A stretch of DNA of 64,000 nt from assembly GCA_031216915.1 (NCBI GenBank), contig CM062290.1, positions 252,036,581 to 252,100,580 on the forward strand, read 5' to 3'. Below the pieces are notes generated by a model. The model was given only the letters and a program-made list of their open reading frames with translations, ran no database searches and was not told where the DNA came from. Origin of the DNA: Pictodentalium vernedei (taxonomy: Eukaryota; Mollusca; Scaphopoda; Dentaliida; Dentaliidae). Position numbers and translations under genes: made by a program. This document shows, piece by piece, positions 43,641-54,496 of the stretch (position 1 is its first letter; each line of letters begins with the position of its first letter).

Positions 43641-45730
43641 AACAAGAGACCCCAGGGGGCCTGAAGCGCTTACCTTGAACAGAACATGATATAAACAGAG
43701 ACCAAGAATGAGTCTACATTAAGCAATCCATCCCCGTAGGATGCATTGTAAATCCTTGAGCCGCTCAGGAGTGACAAAAATTGTCTGAGGATCATGTCTT
43801 TTCTTCAGCTGATCATAATTTAAAATGTGGAGCGCCTCTATGAAGCCCCTATGTGGATTAATTGTAGTTTTTCACCTCCAGAGGATACTGAATACAAAAT
43901 TTCTAATTCTTCAGCTACATGGACAATTCCGGCTCCCATAGGGAGCCCAAATATTAACCCAGGCTCTCGATTTGAACAAAGTTGAATATGACCTCCCTAG
44001 AGATGTTGTATACCAAATATGAAAGCATTCTGACTGTTGGATCTGACGAAGAAAAATTTTAAATAAATTTCTTCATATTGGACTGAATTAAAATTTGGCC
44101 TACCAAAGCAAACCCAACTATTAACCTTCGGACCCGATTTGAACAAACTTGAATCTGACCCCCTAGAGATGCTGTATACCAAATATGAACGCATTCTGAC
44201 TGATGGATCTGAAGAAGAAGATTTTTAAAAAAAAATTCTCACATTGAACTAAGTTAAAATTAGAGCTACCATAGGGAGCACAAATATTAACTCAGGGAAC
44301 AAATTTGAACAAACTTGAATCTGACTCCCCTAAAGTTGTTGTAAACCAAATTTGAAAGGATGCTGACAGGTGAATCTGAAGATTTTTGAAGAAATTCCCT
44401 CATATTGTACTAAATTAAATTTTAGGTTCCCATATGGAGCCCAAATATTAACCCAGGCACTCGAATTGAACAAACTGGAATCTGACCCCCTAGAGATGTT
44501 GTATATAAAATATGAAAGCATTCCGACTGGTGGATCTGAAGAAGATTTTTTAAAACATTTCCTCATATTGCACTAAGTTAGCTACCATAGCGAGCCCAAA
44601 TATAGACCTAGGGACCAAACTTAAACCCACCACCCCCCCCCCCCACCCCTCCGAGATGTTGTATACCAAATATGAAAGCATTCTGACTGGTGTATCTGAA
44701 GAAGACGATGTTTAAAAAGGTATCCCCCATATTGAACTTAGTTAAAATTTTGGAAGCCAAATATTAACCTGGGGTCTTGGTTTGAACAATCTTGAACCTG
44801 ACCCTCATAACAATGATGTATACCAAACATTAAAAGATTCTGATTGGTGATTCTGAAGAAGATTTTTAATAAAAATATTCACCATATTGCCCGAAGTTAA
44901 AAATTCGGGCTCCTGTACTGAGCCCAAATATGAACCAATGGGCTTTATTTTAACAAACTTGTATCTATGAATGCTGTATACCGAATATCAAAATATTTTG
45001 ACCATTGGTTCTGGAGAAAAGATTTTTTTTTAATTTTTGCAAATATGCTGACTCAGCATTTTTTCGATGCCCTCTACAGAACACCCTAACATAACCGATG
45101 GAAATGTTTTTTTTACCATTCAGTTCTACTTGTCCTAAGGATGCGTCATGCCAAATAACAGCTCTCTGTTCCGTATATGGTTTGGGAAATATGGGCGTTT
45201 GAAAGTATTTCTATGTTTAGCTCCTGGTGTTCCCATGGGGATGCCGGAATTGTTTTGGCACTTGCCAAGTACTTAGGACCCAATAATACCACATACCAGA
45301 TTTGATTCAAATCGGCCCATCGGTTCAGAAAATAGAAATTTTGGGCGGGGCCAAAAATCTTATCCCTCCCATTACAAAGCCAAATATTGCTTCATGAACT
45401 GCGTTTGAACAAAGTTGATTCTACACCTCAAAAGGAAGCTCCATAACAAATATCAAGTCACTGTACCCGCTGGTTCATGAGAAGAAGATTTTAAAAATAT
45501 TTTGGAGCATTTTCCCCCACTCCATCCCTATGGGGATGGGCATGTTGAGTTAAACAAAACTGCAATGCCCCTTCGGGACCATCACTCACACAAACATTCA
45601 CTTGAATTGGGCCCAGTGGTTTTTTTGGAGAAGACAAAAACATGGTGTTGACGGGACGACGGGACGACGGGACGACGGGACGGAGAGCGATGAGATTAGG
45701 TCAGCTTGACTTTGTCAAGGTGAGCTAAAA
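43641..45730 (+). mobile_element. Tandem-core element, type H, copy 3 (complete)
   Basis: The 5' end is AACAAGAGACCCCAGGGGGC and GCGCTTACCTTGAAC. The core has about seven 160-175-bp units. The right arm is at about 45080-45630, the GGGACGACGGGACGACGG tract at 45651-45682, and the 3' end GACTTTGTCAAGGTGAGCTA. It is collinear with 34038-36027. The inner pair is imperfect (GCTTACCTTG against CAAGGTGAGC, one G-T type mismatch). Confidence 0.85.
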
Positions 45731-46974
45731 TAAAAAGTTTAGGTTAAAATCATCATTATTTTTGGAGAAGGTTAATATCAATATCGCCGGCCAACAAATC
45801 TACGTCCGGCAAAAGGAGTTCTATTTGTTTGCCACATACCCATTAAGTGCCGCATGTGGCTATTCGAAAACAACCCATTTTATCTCAAATCTATCTAAAA
45901 AATTTGATAGTATAGCTTATTTGATGAAAATATCCCACAAATACAATTTCTATAGATTGGTAATTTTTCGGGGTCTACAGTTCAAGTAGTGAGAGATCTG
46001 GACTAAACATTTCAGTGCATGGCATCTTTATAATCCTGGAAAGCTGAGCTGTGGTGGTATTTGGACGACACATGTCGCCCCAAAATATGATGTCCTCAGT
46101 GGAGAAATTTGGAAGTGCGCCTGATGGCTGGGAAGCCCGGAGTGAACATCTTACAGCAGGTCGCCCCTGGAGTGTTGTAAATTCGACAGAAATTTACTAA
46201 AACTGAAATTTATCACATTTCGGGCACATGGTCTGGTAATGCAGGACGCAGTGTGAAACTCGCAGAGTCGTTCTATTTGCGCCATCCTGGTATGTTGTGT
46301 GAAGAAATCACCAAACCATAAAATCCTCAGGTGGCTCAGTTTTGCGTCCAATGGCCTGATGGTCCGAGAGTCTAGGATGAACATTTTTCTGCAGTTTTTC
46401 TTTGGCAAATACACGGGCCTGGCAGAATGTAAGTTCCAGGTCAAATATATTGACAGAAATCTAAAACGTCGAAGTCGAGACTCACTTCTTTATTACCTTT
46501 ATTACCCACATTTGTTTGTCACCGTTGTCATATTTAATATATTTATTTTTAATTTTATTTATTCACTTTTAAGCCAAGACAAAAATTTACTTTTGATTCT
46601 CACAGACCGCCGCATTGATTTTTTTCGTGAGCGTTGGTATATTATTGGTATTTTTCAAATATCACCCTTGGTTGTGCCACGAAAATAAAAAACATAAACG
46701 CGTGAAGTCGCAAATTCCTGGATCGATTTCAACGGAATCTTGAACTAAGAAGTGTGATTCGCACAGTGGAATTGACTTTTGTTGAAAAAATTGAGTAACA
46801 AAAATCCACCGTTTTCGAAAATACGAAGTCGCCGAATTGAACGAAACGAAAACGTGCGTTTGTGTAAACAAGTTTCCGAGTGAAAATATCACTGTTTGGG
46901 ATATATTTAAAACTATGAGTAGGCCTATATGCTTTGAATGACGCCCACATTCGAGAGATTTTATCGGTTAGTTC
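45731..46974. other. No gene recognised
   Basis: Frames of 97-129 codons at 46151-46444 (minus) and 46299-46688 (plus) overlap on opposite strands and have no known motif. Weak internal repeats (GGGAGTGAACAT-like and TAGGATGAACATTTTT, GACAGAAAT) suggest a decayed tandem unit of about 230 bp. Confidence 0.4.
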
Positions 46975-47344
46975 GGGAGCGCGGAGGCTCAGTGGCAGAC
47001 TGTTTGACTTCTGTGCTAGAGGTCCCGAGTTCGATCCCCGTCCGGGACGATCCGCGTGGTATCCTTGGGCAAGGCACTTTATCCCGGTTGCCTACATGGG
47101 GGCACGATGACGCCGTGTGCTAAGGCGCACTGCATGTCGATGGTGCACATGTCTTCAACCTCTGTAACCCTACTTGAGCAGAGCTTGAACAGAGTTAGAA
47201 TGCTGGGGAGATGACAGTTGCTCGTCGATGCTCGGTGATTCTCTCCGGGTACTCCAGCTTCCTCCACCCGTAAAACTGTCACGATCAGGATTAGCCATTG
47301 TGCATAAGTAAGTGACATTAAAAACCAATAAATAAATAAATTAA
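46975..47344 (+). mobile_element. Full-length tRNA-headed SINE with 12-bp target duplication
   Basis: GGGAGCGCGGAGGCTCAGTG begins the head, with B box GAGTTCGATCCCC. The body has TCCTTGGGCAAGGCACTTTA, GCACATGTCTTCAACC and CTCCGGGTACTCCAGCTTCC. The 3' end GATTAGCCATTGTGCATAAG and ACATTAAAAACCAATAAATA is the subtype shared with 19172-19607. ATCGGTTAGTTC flanks both ends (46963-46974 and 47345-47356). Confidence 0.94.
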
Positions 47345-47434
47345 ATCGGTTAGTTCAACGTCTGTATGGTATTATATGTCTCCTGGTTCGTATTTTAATA
47401 TCGCGAAAAAATTAAAAAAGCATCTCTTTTCATT

Positions 47435-47503
47435 AGTGTAGCGATCTGAACGTAGCGGCTACCCCACAAGGTGGGGTAGCCGCTACATTCAGACCTCTAC
47501 ACT
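47435..47503. repeat. Hairpin, about 32-bp arms
   Basis: AGTGTAGCGATCTGAACGTA pairs with TACATTCAGACCTCTACACT, and GCGGCTACCCCA pairs with TGGGGTAGCCGC. Confidence 0.88.
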
Positions 47504-48387
47504 GTCTATAACATATGACACTCGGGAGCTGGATCGCCATTCCTATGTTCCTCATAATTCATAGTCCCGAAGGCAATAAAAAATAAAAATAAAATCCCCC
47601 TCCCTCACGGTTTTGAGAAAAAATCTCTGAGAATTAAAACTTTTTGAGTTTTTTTTTTTTTGGGGGGGGGGGGGGGTTATTCAAGGTTTTTATTGTCGTA
47701 TAACTATTGCTGTTGTGCTTGTTCTTTTTCCAAACTATTTCTCTTTCACAAAGCATTACTGATGTAACTGAAAAAAATCACGACTTTTATTTCAGTGTGC
47801 CTTAAGGCTTATCAATCTCCCCATCATCTTATTACTAAATACAAAGATTCACAAATTTGATCTGAAAGTTGCTGTTGGAATAATTTCATGTTTCCTTCAC
47901 AAATCAACTCTCTAGACAGTCCTGACTGCGGTGGGTTTTATTTAATAAATTTAATCAGCATAACGTTTTCTCGCACATGTCTTTTGGGAGAAAACATAAA
48001 GGTTGTGCATGATTTATTGCCTGTGCGCGAAGTCATGTTGGGATCTGTATTGTTCCATTACATTCATCATCCCGGAGGGACAAGAAATATGTCACATTTG
48101 CATTATTGGATATTCAAAACACGGAAAGGGTTTTAATTAATTTACGTTTACCTGGGAGCATGTAAATTTCTATGTGTATGAGCCTGCCGCCTTGTTCATA
48201 TGCATGCAGGTTGTGACAGAAGTGGGGTGTGTATCCCCAATAACCATCATAATATTCAATAGTTGCAATTCGAAGGTATAAAGTCCAATAGTTGGAAATT
48301 CAAAGAAATCGATTTCCTTCATGTTTTCAACTTTTCCGACAAGTCGATTTGACTTTTCAACCCGCGATCACACTTTGTTTCAGTCTA
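47504..48387. other. No gene recognised
   Basis: T12 running into G15 (about 47650-47676). An 82-codon frame at 47888-48136 has no known motif. Confidence 0.4.
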
Positions 48388-48690
48388 CAGTTAAAACTAG
48401 AAGTCCTGTCATTAAATGCGCACAAATAGCAAGTTGATCTGCGCGTTAATCTACGCATTATGACCATAGTAAGGCTACCAATTTCTGTACATGTGGCCTG
48501 TGCACAAGCAATGTTTCAGCCAATGTTACCCGGAGGTCCTGCGGCAGAGACATTGCTTGTGCTTGCTATGAGTAACCAGGAGAACCTGCCGTGCTTTGGA
48601 TACCATTAGATATGGCAATTGCGCGCAATTCATACGTGCAATTAAGCCTAAATAAGGACACAGTTCGTGACGGGACTTCTAGTTTTAACT
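48388..48690. mobile_element. TIR MITE family F, copy 2
   Basis: Collinear with 42198-42511 throughout. The ends are CAGTTAAAACTAGAAGTCC and GGACTTCTAGTTTTAACT, flanked by TA on each side (48386-48387 and 48691-48692). The central palindrome is partly deleted (GTTACCCGGAGGTCC). Confidence 0.9.
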
Positions 48691-48959
48691 TAACGTCCGG
48701 TGATCAGCTGCGGCTTCGCCGATTTTGTTATTCGCTGTGCTCTAACTCCAGATTGCGTTCAATTTCCGGATTCCAACATTTTAATTGATTGACGACTGAA
48801 GTTCGAACGGTCAGATCCAAAGTGATTTTCCAATGTCCGATCAAATTCTCCGACTTGTCCATTCAGCTGACAAAATTTGCCGAAATTCTGACTCGAATCT
48901 GCGACCAGTCCGATTTTTCGAATTCATCGTTCCGTTTCCCTTACAATGGCCAGACTCTA

Positions 48960-49070
48960 CAAGGACTATGGACTGACAACTTTTCAGCCAATACCTACTC
49001 CAACCAGCTGACTGGTTGTCAGATGGAAGGTGTAAGTATTGGCTGAATAGCTGTCTGTCTACAGTCCTTG
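48960..49070. repeat. Hairpin, about 45-bp arms with bulges
   Basis: CAAGGACTATGGACTGACAA pairs with the CTGTCTGTCTACAGTCCTTG end, and TTTCAGCCAATACCTACTCC pairs with GTAAGTATTGGCTGAA. Single foldback, no other copy. Confidence 0.75.
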
Positions 49071-49553
49071 CGTAGCCTGATCAGCGTAAGGGAAAACTAA
49101 AGGACCTGCATGGGGAAATGCATTTTTCTTCTAGATAAAATAACTAGATTTAAGCCAGAGGGAGGCCTCATTTTTCCATGCTCGCGTATGTTACTACCTG
49201 TGAAAAGCCTGTATGCTAAATTTTAGCTTTAACCCCACTTTTACTGCGGTTAAAAAAACTTACACCTGTAGTCGAAACTCGACCTTTGGCAGAACGCAAT
49301 TTGCCAACTTCGACACACTCACACTTCGCGATGTTTCATTCAAACTTGCGACATTTTAGTTTAAATAATATTTATTCAGAATTGAACATGATATAATACA
49401 TACAAGAGATTGATAATATTACATTAACTGTACAGAATTTATAATAGTAAGATATGCATTATAGCAAGACATATAGAAATAGCTGACAATATCAATGGAG
49501 AGGATTCGGCAGAAAGCACCTAACTAATATGTGCTGTCCTGGAGCATTTCAAA

Positions 49554-50169
49554 CAGTGTTCAAAATACCTTTTTTTCAATGCGTAGCAAAATGCTACACA
49601 TTTCCAAAAATGAATAGCATTTTGTTTAAATTGCATAGCAGTTCTTGTATACCGGAGTTATGCCATACTGTTTTGTATTAAACTCTTCTGAGTAGATAGA
49701 ATAATGTCCATCCATTTCTGTGATTTTTCAAATGAGCTGCAACACATGAAGCACTAGCTATGTTTTGTCAGCTGAACTGCCTTGCCTTTAACAACTGCAT
49801 GATATTTCCAAATGCGTAACATTTCTTAATTTGATGGGCTTAAAGTTATTTTGACTGGATATTTTATGCAAAATGCAGAAACAATGCAGGATGAATTTAA
49901 ACCAATAAAATTCACGTTACATATGAAGTTGCTAAAGCGAGACGTAGAGTTAATCTTATATCAGGAGTAAATCATCAATGAACTAGCTTGAAAACTTTGT
50001 TGCAAATTTTCATTTTTACATTTTGCAATACAAGATATTCAACTGCAGCCTATTAGGCTGCAGTTGAATATGTTGTATCGCAAAATGCTATACATAATTG
50101 AAAATTGTGTAGCTTTTAGCATGTTTTGCATAGCAAATAGCGATGCGAAACCACTTATTTTGAGCCCTG
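49554..50169. mobile_element. hAT-like non-autonomous element with perfect 8-bp duplication
   Basis: The ends CAGTGTTCAAAATA and TATTTTGAGCCCTG (reverse CAGGGCTCAAAATA) are inverted. ATTTCAAA directly flanks both (49546-49553 and 50170-50177). Subterminal TAGCAAAATGCTACACA is mirrored by TGTGTAGCTTTTAGCATG. A strong internal hairpin is at 50020-50087. It is 616 bp without transposase. Confidence 0.88.
50020..50087. repeat. Internal hairpin of the hAT-like element
   Basis: ATTTTGCAATACAAGATATT pairs with its complement up to TTGTATCGCAAAAT, with the centre CTGCAGCCTATTAGGCTGCAG. Confidence 0.85.
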
Positions 50170-50701
50170 ATTTCAAAAATAGCAAAGTATATAGGTGGTT
50201 GCTATAACTGAGTAAAACCAATCGTCGTTTTTGGGTAGGAAGATCAAAGTAAGAGAACTAGGTCAAAAAGAGGAAAAGAAGAAAAAAAACAAACAAACAA
50301 ACTAATGGAAGAGAGACGCAGAGAAAGCTGCAGATGAAACCAACTTGAAAGCAGTATTGCTTACCAGTAGCTATCACATGAGTGTAGTCTATGACTCTAT
50401 TAATGAACAGTACCATCGTCGCTAACAGATAAGAGCCCGCACCTGGACTGTTCTCACCGCACTTCCAGCTCACAATAGTTAATCACTAGTTTCAACAGGA
50501 TACTGTTGGTGCGGGGAAACAGTCCAGGGGCGGACTCCGGACAGTCCGCGGTACACTTTCCCGGGAAGGCTTATGTCCAAGATGCTTTTTGTGATCAATT
50601 TACCGATGCACATACACCAGTCCATATACCAGGATGGAATAAATCTACATGTACAACCATACAATAACTTTCACATGGACGGGCTACATGCGTACTGCAA
50701 C
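50170..50701. other. No gene; possible LINE 3' flank
   Basis: It lies just downstream (minus-strand sense) of the LINE relic and may include its 3' untranslated region, but no poly(A) or simple-repeat tail could be fixed. Short frames here are unsupported. Confidence 0.35.
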
Positions 50702-51380
50702 TCAGTGAAAACGCCCACTTTGTATGATATATTCTTGCACGACCCTTGACACAAGAGAGTTTTCAGTTATGCTCAGCCGCTCAGACCCAAACAGGAGCAT
50801 AGAAAGATCAAGGGGAAACGGCAATGTATTAATTGTTAAATTACGTACATCTGTATAGTTTGAACAGTACATGAGAAAGTGTTCAGTTGTTTCTTTGCCA
50901 CCACACTGACAGAGAGGAGAAGTCGAGAGGTGGTTATCATACAAATGGGCGTTAATACCTCTACAGTGCATACGTAACCTACAATGATAAATTTGAGCTG
51001 CTCGGGATTTGGCCCGGCATAGAATGTGGGTGGGCGTGGATTCCCACCATTTAGGAACATTCTGAAATTTATAATGGAACAATTTTCCCTAACCGAGAGG
51101 GGCAACGCATTCCACTGTTTGGAAACATCTGGAAGAAACGAAGTCTGGTAAAAACTGGTATGACAAAACGAAACTCGGTGGTTTTTATTTGATCGAGTAT
51201 TGTGGTGAAGACTGATGGACCAAGTAACTGGGGGTACCTTGTTTGAGAGGTATGGAGGAACAAGATTATGATACTGACATCTTGAAGAATGGAAATAGCT
51301 TGTGCTTTCGGCGCCTTCCCCGCTGTGAATCCCATCGAGTCTCCGAGTAGAGTAGGCTTTTACTGCCACTCGTTGCAGCA
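50702..51380 (-). pseudogene. 5'-truncated LINE (non-LTR retrotransposon) relic, C-terminal part of ORF2
   Basis: Read on the minus strand, three frames in turn give pieces of the C-terminal region that follows the reverse transcriptase in many non-LTR elements. The first is a basic stretch with GRRRKHKLFPFFKM (about 51270-51310, one frame). Next comes NLVPPYLSN and then SFLPDVSKQWNALPLSVREN (about 51075-51263, second frame). The last is a CxC...H...C zinc-binding-like motif, CQCGGKETTEHFLMYC (about 50870-50920, third frame), before the stop at about 50702. These phrases are typical of Jockey/CR1/L2-type elements. The function in an intact element is reverse transcription and insertion. The catalytic reverse transcriptase and endonuclease parts are absent. 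At least two frameshifts (near 51265 and 51065) make it dead. Family-level naming is not possible from this piece. Confidence 0.82.
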
Positions 51381-51456
51381 CCAGTAACTATTCAAGCAGC
51401 AGCTACTTGAATTTTTTCTAGGTTCGCAGCCTGAGTACCTGAACAGTTGTCCCAAA

Positions 51457-51710
51457 CAAGCCAATTAATTAGCAGACCGTCATCTGCAAAATGAGGTCCC
51501 AGGGGGTGAATTTAGTGATGCTACCCTGCACTGCAGGGTAGCATCACTAAATTTACCCTCTGTGAACCGCATTGTGAATCAGTGTCTCAAAACTAAACAG
51601 AGAAAGAAGTACCCAGAGGATAAATTGGCCCACTGTATGGTATAGCATCGTCAAATTCACTCTCTGGGAACCTCATTCTGCATATGTCAGACTGCTTATT
51701 TTCAGGCCTG
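51457..51710. mobile_element. hAT-like MITE, family G, copy 2, with 8-bp target duplication
   Basis: The ends are CAAGCCAATTAATTAGCAGA and CTGCTTATTTTCAGGCCTG. GTCCCAAA flanks both ends (51449-51456 and 51711-51718). The core palindrome is CTACCCTGCACTGCAGGGTAG. It is collinear with 29061-29312. Confidence 0.92.
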
Positions 51711-51718
51711 GTCCCAAA

Positions 51719-52372
51719 CACAGTCTGCGTATTTACGACATTTTGCGGTACTATCTACTACGTGCAATGACTTAAGTTTAAATACCTACAATTAAATATA
51801 TAAAATAAAATTTTAAAATTGTTAAGAATAATTTGACTGAAAAAGCAAAGTCAATTCAATCAACGTTGACGATGTGTCTAGCTGTCAATCAAGCATTCAC
51901 GTACAGCTGGTAGTACTGCTCACCGGCGCTGATGTAAAAAAATAAAACCGTGTATTTGCGATAGAAAGAGTCGTTTTCTCTCCATTTTAAATGACAAAGT
52001 CAATTATTTATTAAGAGCATGGTATAAATAAAACAAATAGATATTAGGGCAGGTAATCAGATTTAAACCACTTGTAGAAAAAGGGTTTTAACCACTCGGC
52101 AAGCCGAACTCGAACTCTCCCCCAACAAGGACCTCTGGCCTTCGGGACATGTATATTACATGTCGTGCTGTGACCCCAACCTCTGTTAGAAATTCAGCTA
52201 ATCACCATGGCGTTCCGATATTACTGCTTACGGGGAATTATACTAGTTTCTTAAAGAAAGATTTATTTGTATACCCGAACAATTGAGTTAATGTGTTGTT
52301 AACGTGTTAATTAAAGTTAAACCTCAATATGAAATAAATATAGTTTTCAAGAGAGTGATGGAATTAACAATT
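51719..52372. other. No gene recognised
   Basis: AT-rich sequence. No supported frame or repeat. Confidence 0.4.
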
Positions 52373-52497
52373 CACCCAACGTGCTGGACATGTCCAGCTA
52401 ACGCCATTCCATTGTTTGTATCTAAAACATTGCGTGTCACCCCTCATTGGAACGAGCTCGATGTCATAAACTATGATTTTGAAGAAAAAACAATTTC
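52373..52497. mobile_element. Decayed partial copy of MITE family A
   Basis: TTAACAATTCACCCAACGTG, then CACCCCTCATTGGAACGAGC and TCATAAACTATGATTTTGA, keep the family order, but the palindrome and right end are eroded. Confidence 0.6.
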
Positions 52498-52568
52498 AGT
52501 TGTTCGGACTGTGTTGCCTCCCAGCAGTAGTTCCGGATACATACTTAACATGTCAACCAAGTTAATAT

Positions 52569-52611
<43 letters not shown>

Positions 52612-52815
52612 TTGGTGTTTTAAGGTCACTTTCATCGCCTGTGGCTATATTATGATCGCAACATGGGTATGAAGGCAAGCTGAACCAGTAGTTTGCATCT
52701 AGTCTGTCCACTTTAGAGGACTTCCACCCCAGTTGTTGATTCCGCGTCCTATTTTACCAGTAGGGCAGAACTTGTTTCCCGCAGTAAACAAGCACTACTC
52801 ACTTCTGGCTGTTCG
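52569..52815 (-). mobile_element. Repeat family J, copy 4, with TTTA tail
   Basis: A TTTA tract (52569-52613) then GGTGTTTTAAGGTCA, ATGATCGCAACATGGGTATG, CCTATTTTACCAGTAGGGCA, GCAGTAAACAAGCACT. It reads as a SINE-like unit on the minus strand with an AATA tail. Confidence 0.68.
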
Positions 52816-53347
52816 GACGTGGTTAATAACAGAAGTTACACTTGTCATTGATCAGAATGCAATGCTCACGTATATCAAAACCAGGAACTTGCCTCTCAGT
52901 AGTCTGAATTATTTTTTCCCGCGGCTCACTAAGCGTTAGTCGTGAAAATATACTAACAGTATGCTCTTCCCAAATGGCTTGTTTTGTTTAGAAAGAGACC
53001 AGCTTCAGCGCAGGGACCCAGGGGAGAAACGGTATGTTAGATAAGGTCTAATCTCATTTAATTTATACAGTAGCCGCGAGTCTTACGAGACGTAATCGGT
53101 TGGTGGCAGGATATCGTCACGACCAATTGAGAAACGAGATTCTAACAGATAGAAATGTCTATCGTGTCGTCACCTGATCATTAGGTAGCAATGAATGGCA
53201 GGAACGAATCGGTTTTCTCGACAAGTGAAATCACCGTTAAGTCACGCGCGAGATGACTTGTATTGATTCTGCCTCGATATACGTCATCTCCCACCGTTTT
53301 GACAGGTGAACAGATGAGCGTCTGTCCACCTGACAGTTTAGGGTAAA

Positions 53348-53362
53348 AAGTATATATACCTT
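53348..53362 (+). promoter_or_regulatory. TATA-like LTR core promoter
   Basis: AGTATATATACCTTG lies 15 bp after an inverted repeat and about 1.1 kb before the LTR end. RNA polymerase II would start roughly 25-30 bp downstream near GCATTAGACAC. This is positional inference. Confidence 0.5.
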
Positions 53363-53979
53363 GAGGAGCAGAGCATTAGACACAAACTCGGGGTCACACA
53401 CACGTTGGTGAAGTCCAGGACAGGCGGACTCTGTTTCCTGGCATAGGGGTACCTTCGATCACAGGACCCTGAAACGGCTGGAATCGCCAGAGAGGGCATT
53501 CCACGATTGATTTAGCTTAAGGTTGATAGGCGGCTAGAGTGCCAAATTCGTTGAGAAGGAAAACCCAGGTGGAACGTTAAAGTTTAGATTGTCGAGTAGC
53601 AGGTATCAGCCTGCAATAGTCAGAAGTGTAGGTTAATTGTATTGTGCGTATTAACCCTTTGAAGCGTCAGACTGATTGCGTTCTGAGTAGTTTGTTTTGC
53701 TGTCGAAGCATCGTAATACCGACTGGAGATCGGTGTGAGTGACAATTTCGCCCTAGCACAAAAAGGGGCATTTGTGAATCGTGAATTCAACCAGGAACGG
53801 TGAATATTTCAATAGGACTTTCACGGAGGACTTTCAAAAGGCACATAAGATATGAGTAGACAATATCTGACCCAAATCAGAAGTACGGTGGCTTTATAGA
53901 TGACAAACATTGCTGGTCGGAACCCTCCGACGGCCAGAGGTACAGTTACGCCCAGACGTTGACATTCGAGCCTAAGCAG

Positions 53980-54067
53980 GTGAAGCTCTTATGGCGAGCT
54001 CACGGTAATAACATTTCAGATTTGTGAAGCTCTTATGGCGAGCTCACGGTAGTAACATTTCCAGTGT
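53980..54067 (+). repeat. 44-bp tandem duplication inside LTR
   Basis: GTGAAGCTCTTATGGCGAGC starts at 53980 and again at 54024, each followed by TCACGGTAATAACATTT or its one-base variant. The two units are nearly identical. Confidence 0.92.
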
Positions 54068-54189
54068 GTAGACTATAGTGCCAGTACAGGGCTATAGACT
54101 GACTATATAGTTGTTGAGAGTTATTTAAACCTAGCAACCCATTTTCTGTGAAAAGAATCGAATTGTTGATTATTGAAGTATTGAAACGG

Positions 54190-54213
54190 CTTTATTTTCA
54201 TGTGAAAATAAAA
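54190..54213 (+). terminator. LTR poly(A) signal within a palindrome
   Basis: TTTATTTTCATGTGAAAATA reads on into AA, so AATAAA (54207-54212) lies in one arm of a perfect 22-bp palindrome. Hairpins that mask or expose a poly(A) signal are known in retroelement R regions. The role here is inference. Confidence 0.55.
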
Positions 54214-54479
54214 GAATCGTTGTTACTTTAAATCATTCTTTCCATTACGCAGCCTGAAGTGATTAGGAATCACACCTAACGGAAATCGAACCTATCTTAG
54301 GCCAATTTGGCAGAGGAGAAATCACAGCGCCGGTCTAACTCAGCTCCCAGCGCCGAGTTCGCGACACTTGGATTCCAACCCTCCACGTCGGTCTAATTTC
54401 CCCGCAATTTCATCAGCGGGACTAAATAACCCCACGTCAGCCCAGGCCTTACGGGGCCTCAAGTGTCCCTGACATTGAT

Positions 54480-54496
54480 TGGCGAGGCTACCAGGA
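54480..54496 (+). other. Primer-binding-site-like sequence
   Basis: TGGCGAGGCTACCAGGA starts with the TGG expected from a tRNA CCA end, 5 bp after the LTR. The priming tRNA cannot be named from here. Confidence 0.6.

Larger units (their letters stand above)
53036..54474 (+). repeat. 5' LTR (left limit uncertain)
   Basis: The right limit is set by the shared block ending GACA here and at 56754, and by the primer-site-like sequence that follows. Inside are an inverted repeat (TGACAGGTGAACAG and CTGTCCACCTGACA, about 53300-53336), a TATA-like GTATATATACC (53350-53360), a 44-bp tandem duplication and an AATAAA site (54207-54212). These fit U3, transcription start and polyadenylation signals. About 1.4 kb is long for an LTR, and the start is not proven because the 3' copy is truncated. 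Confidence 0.55.
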
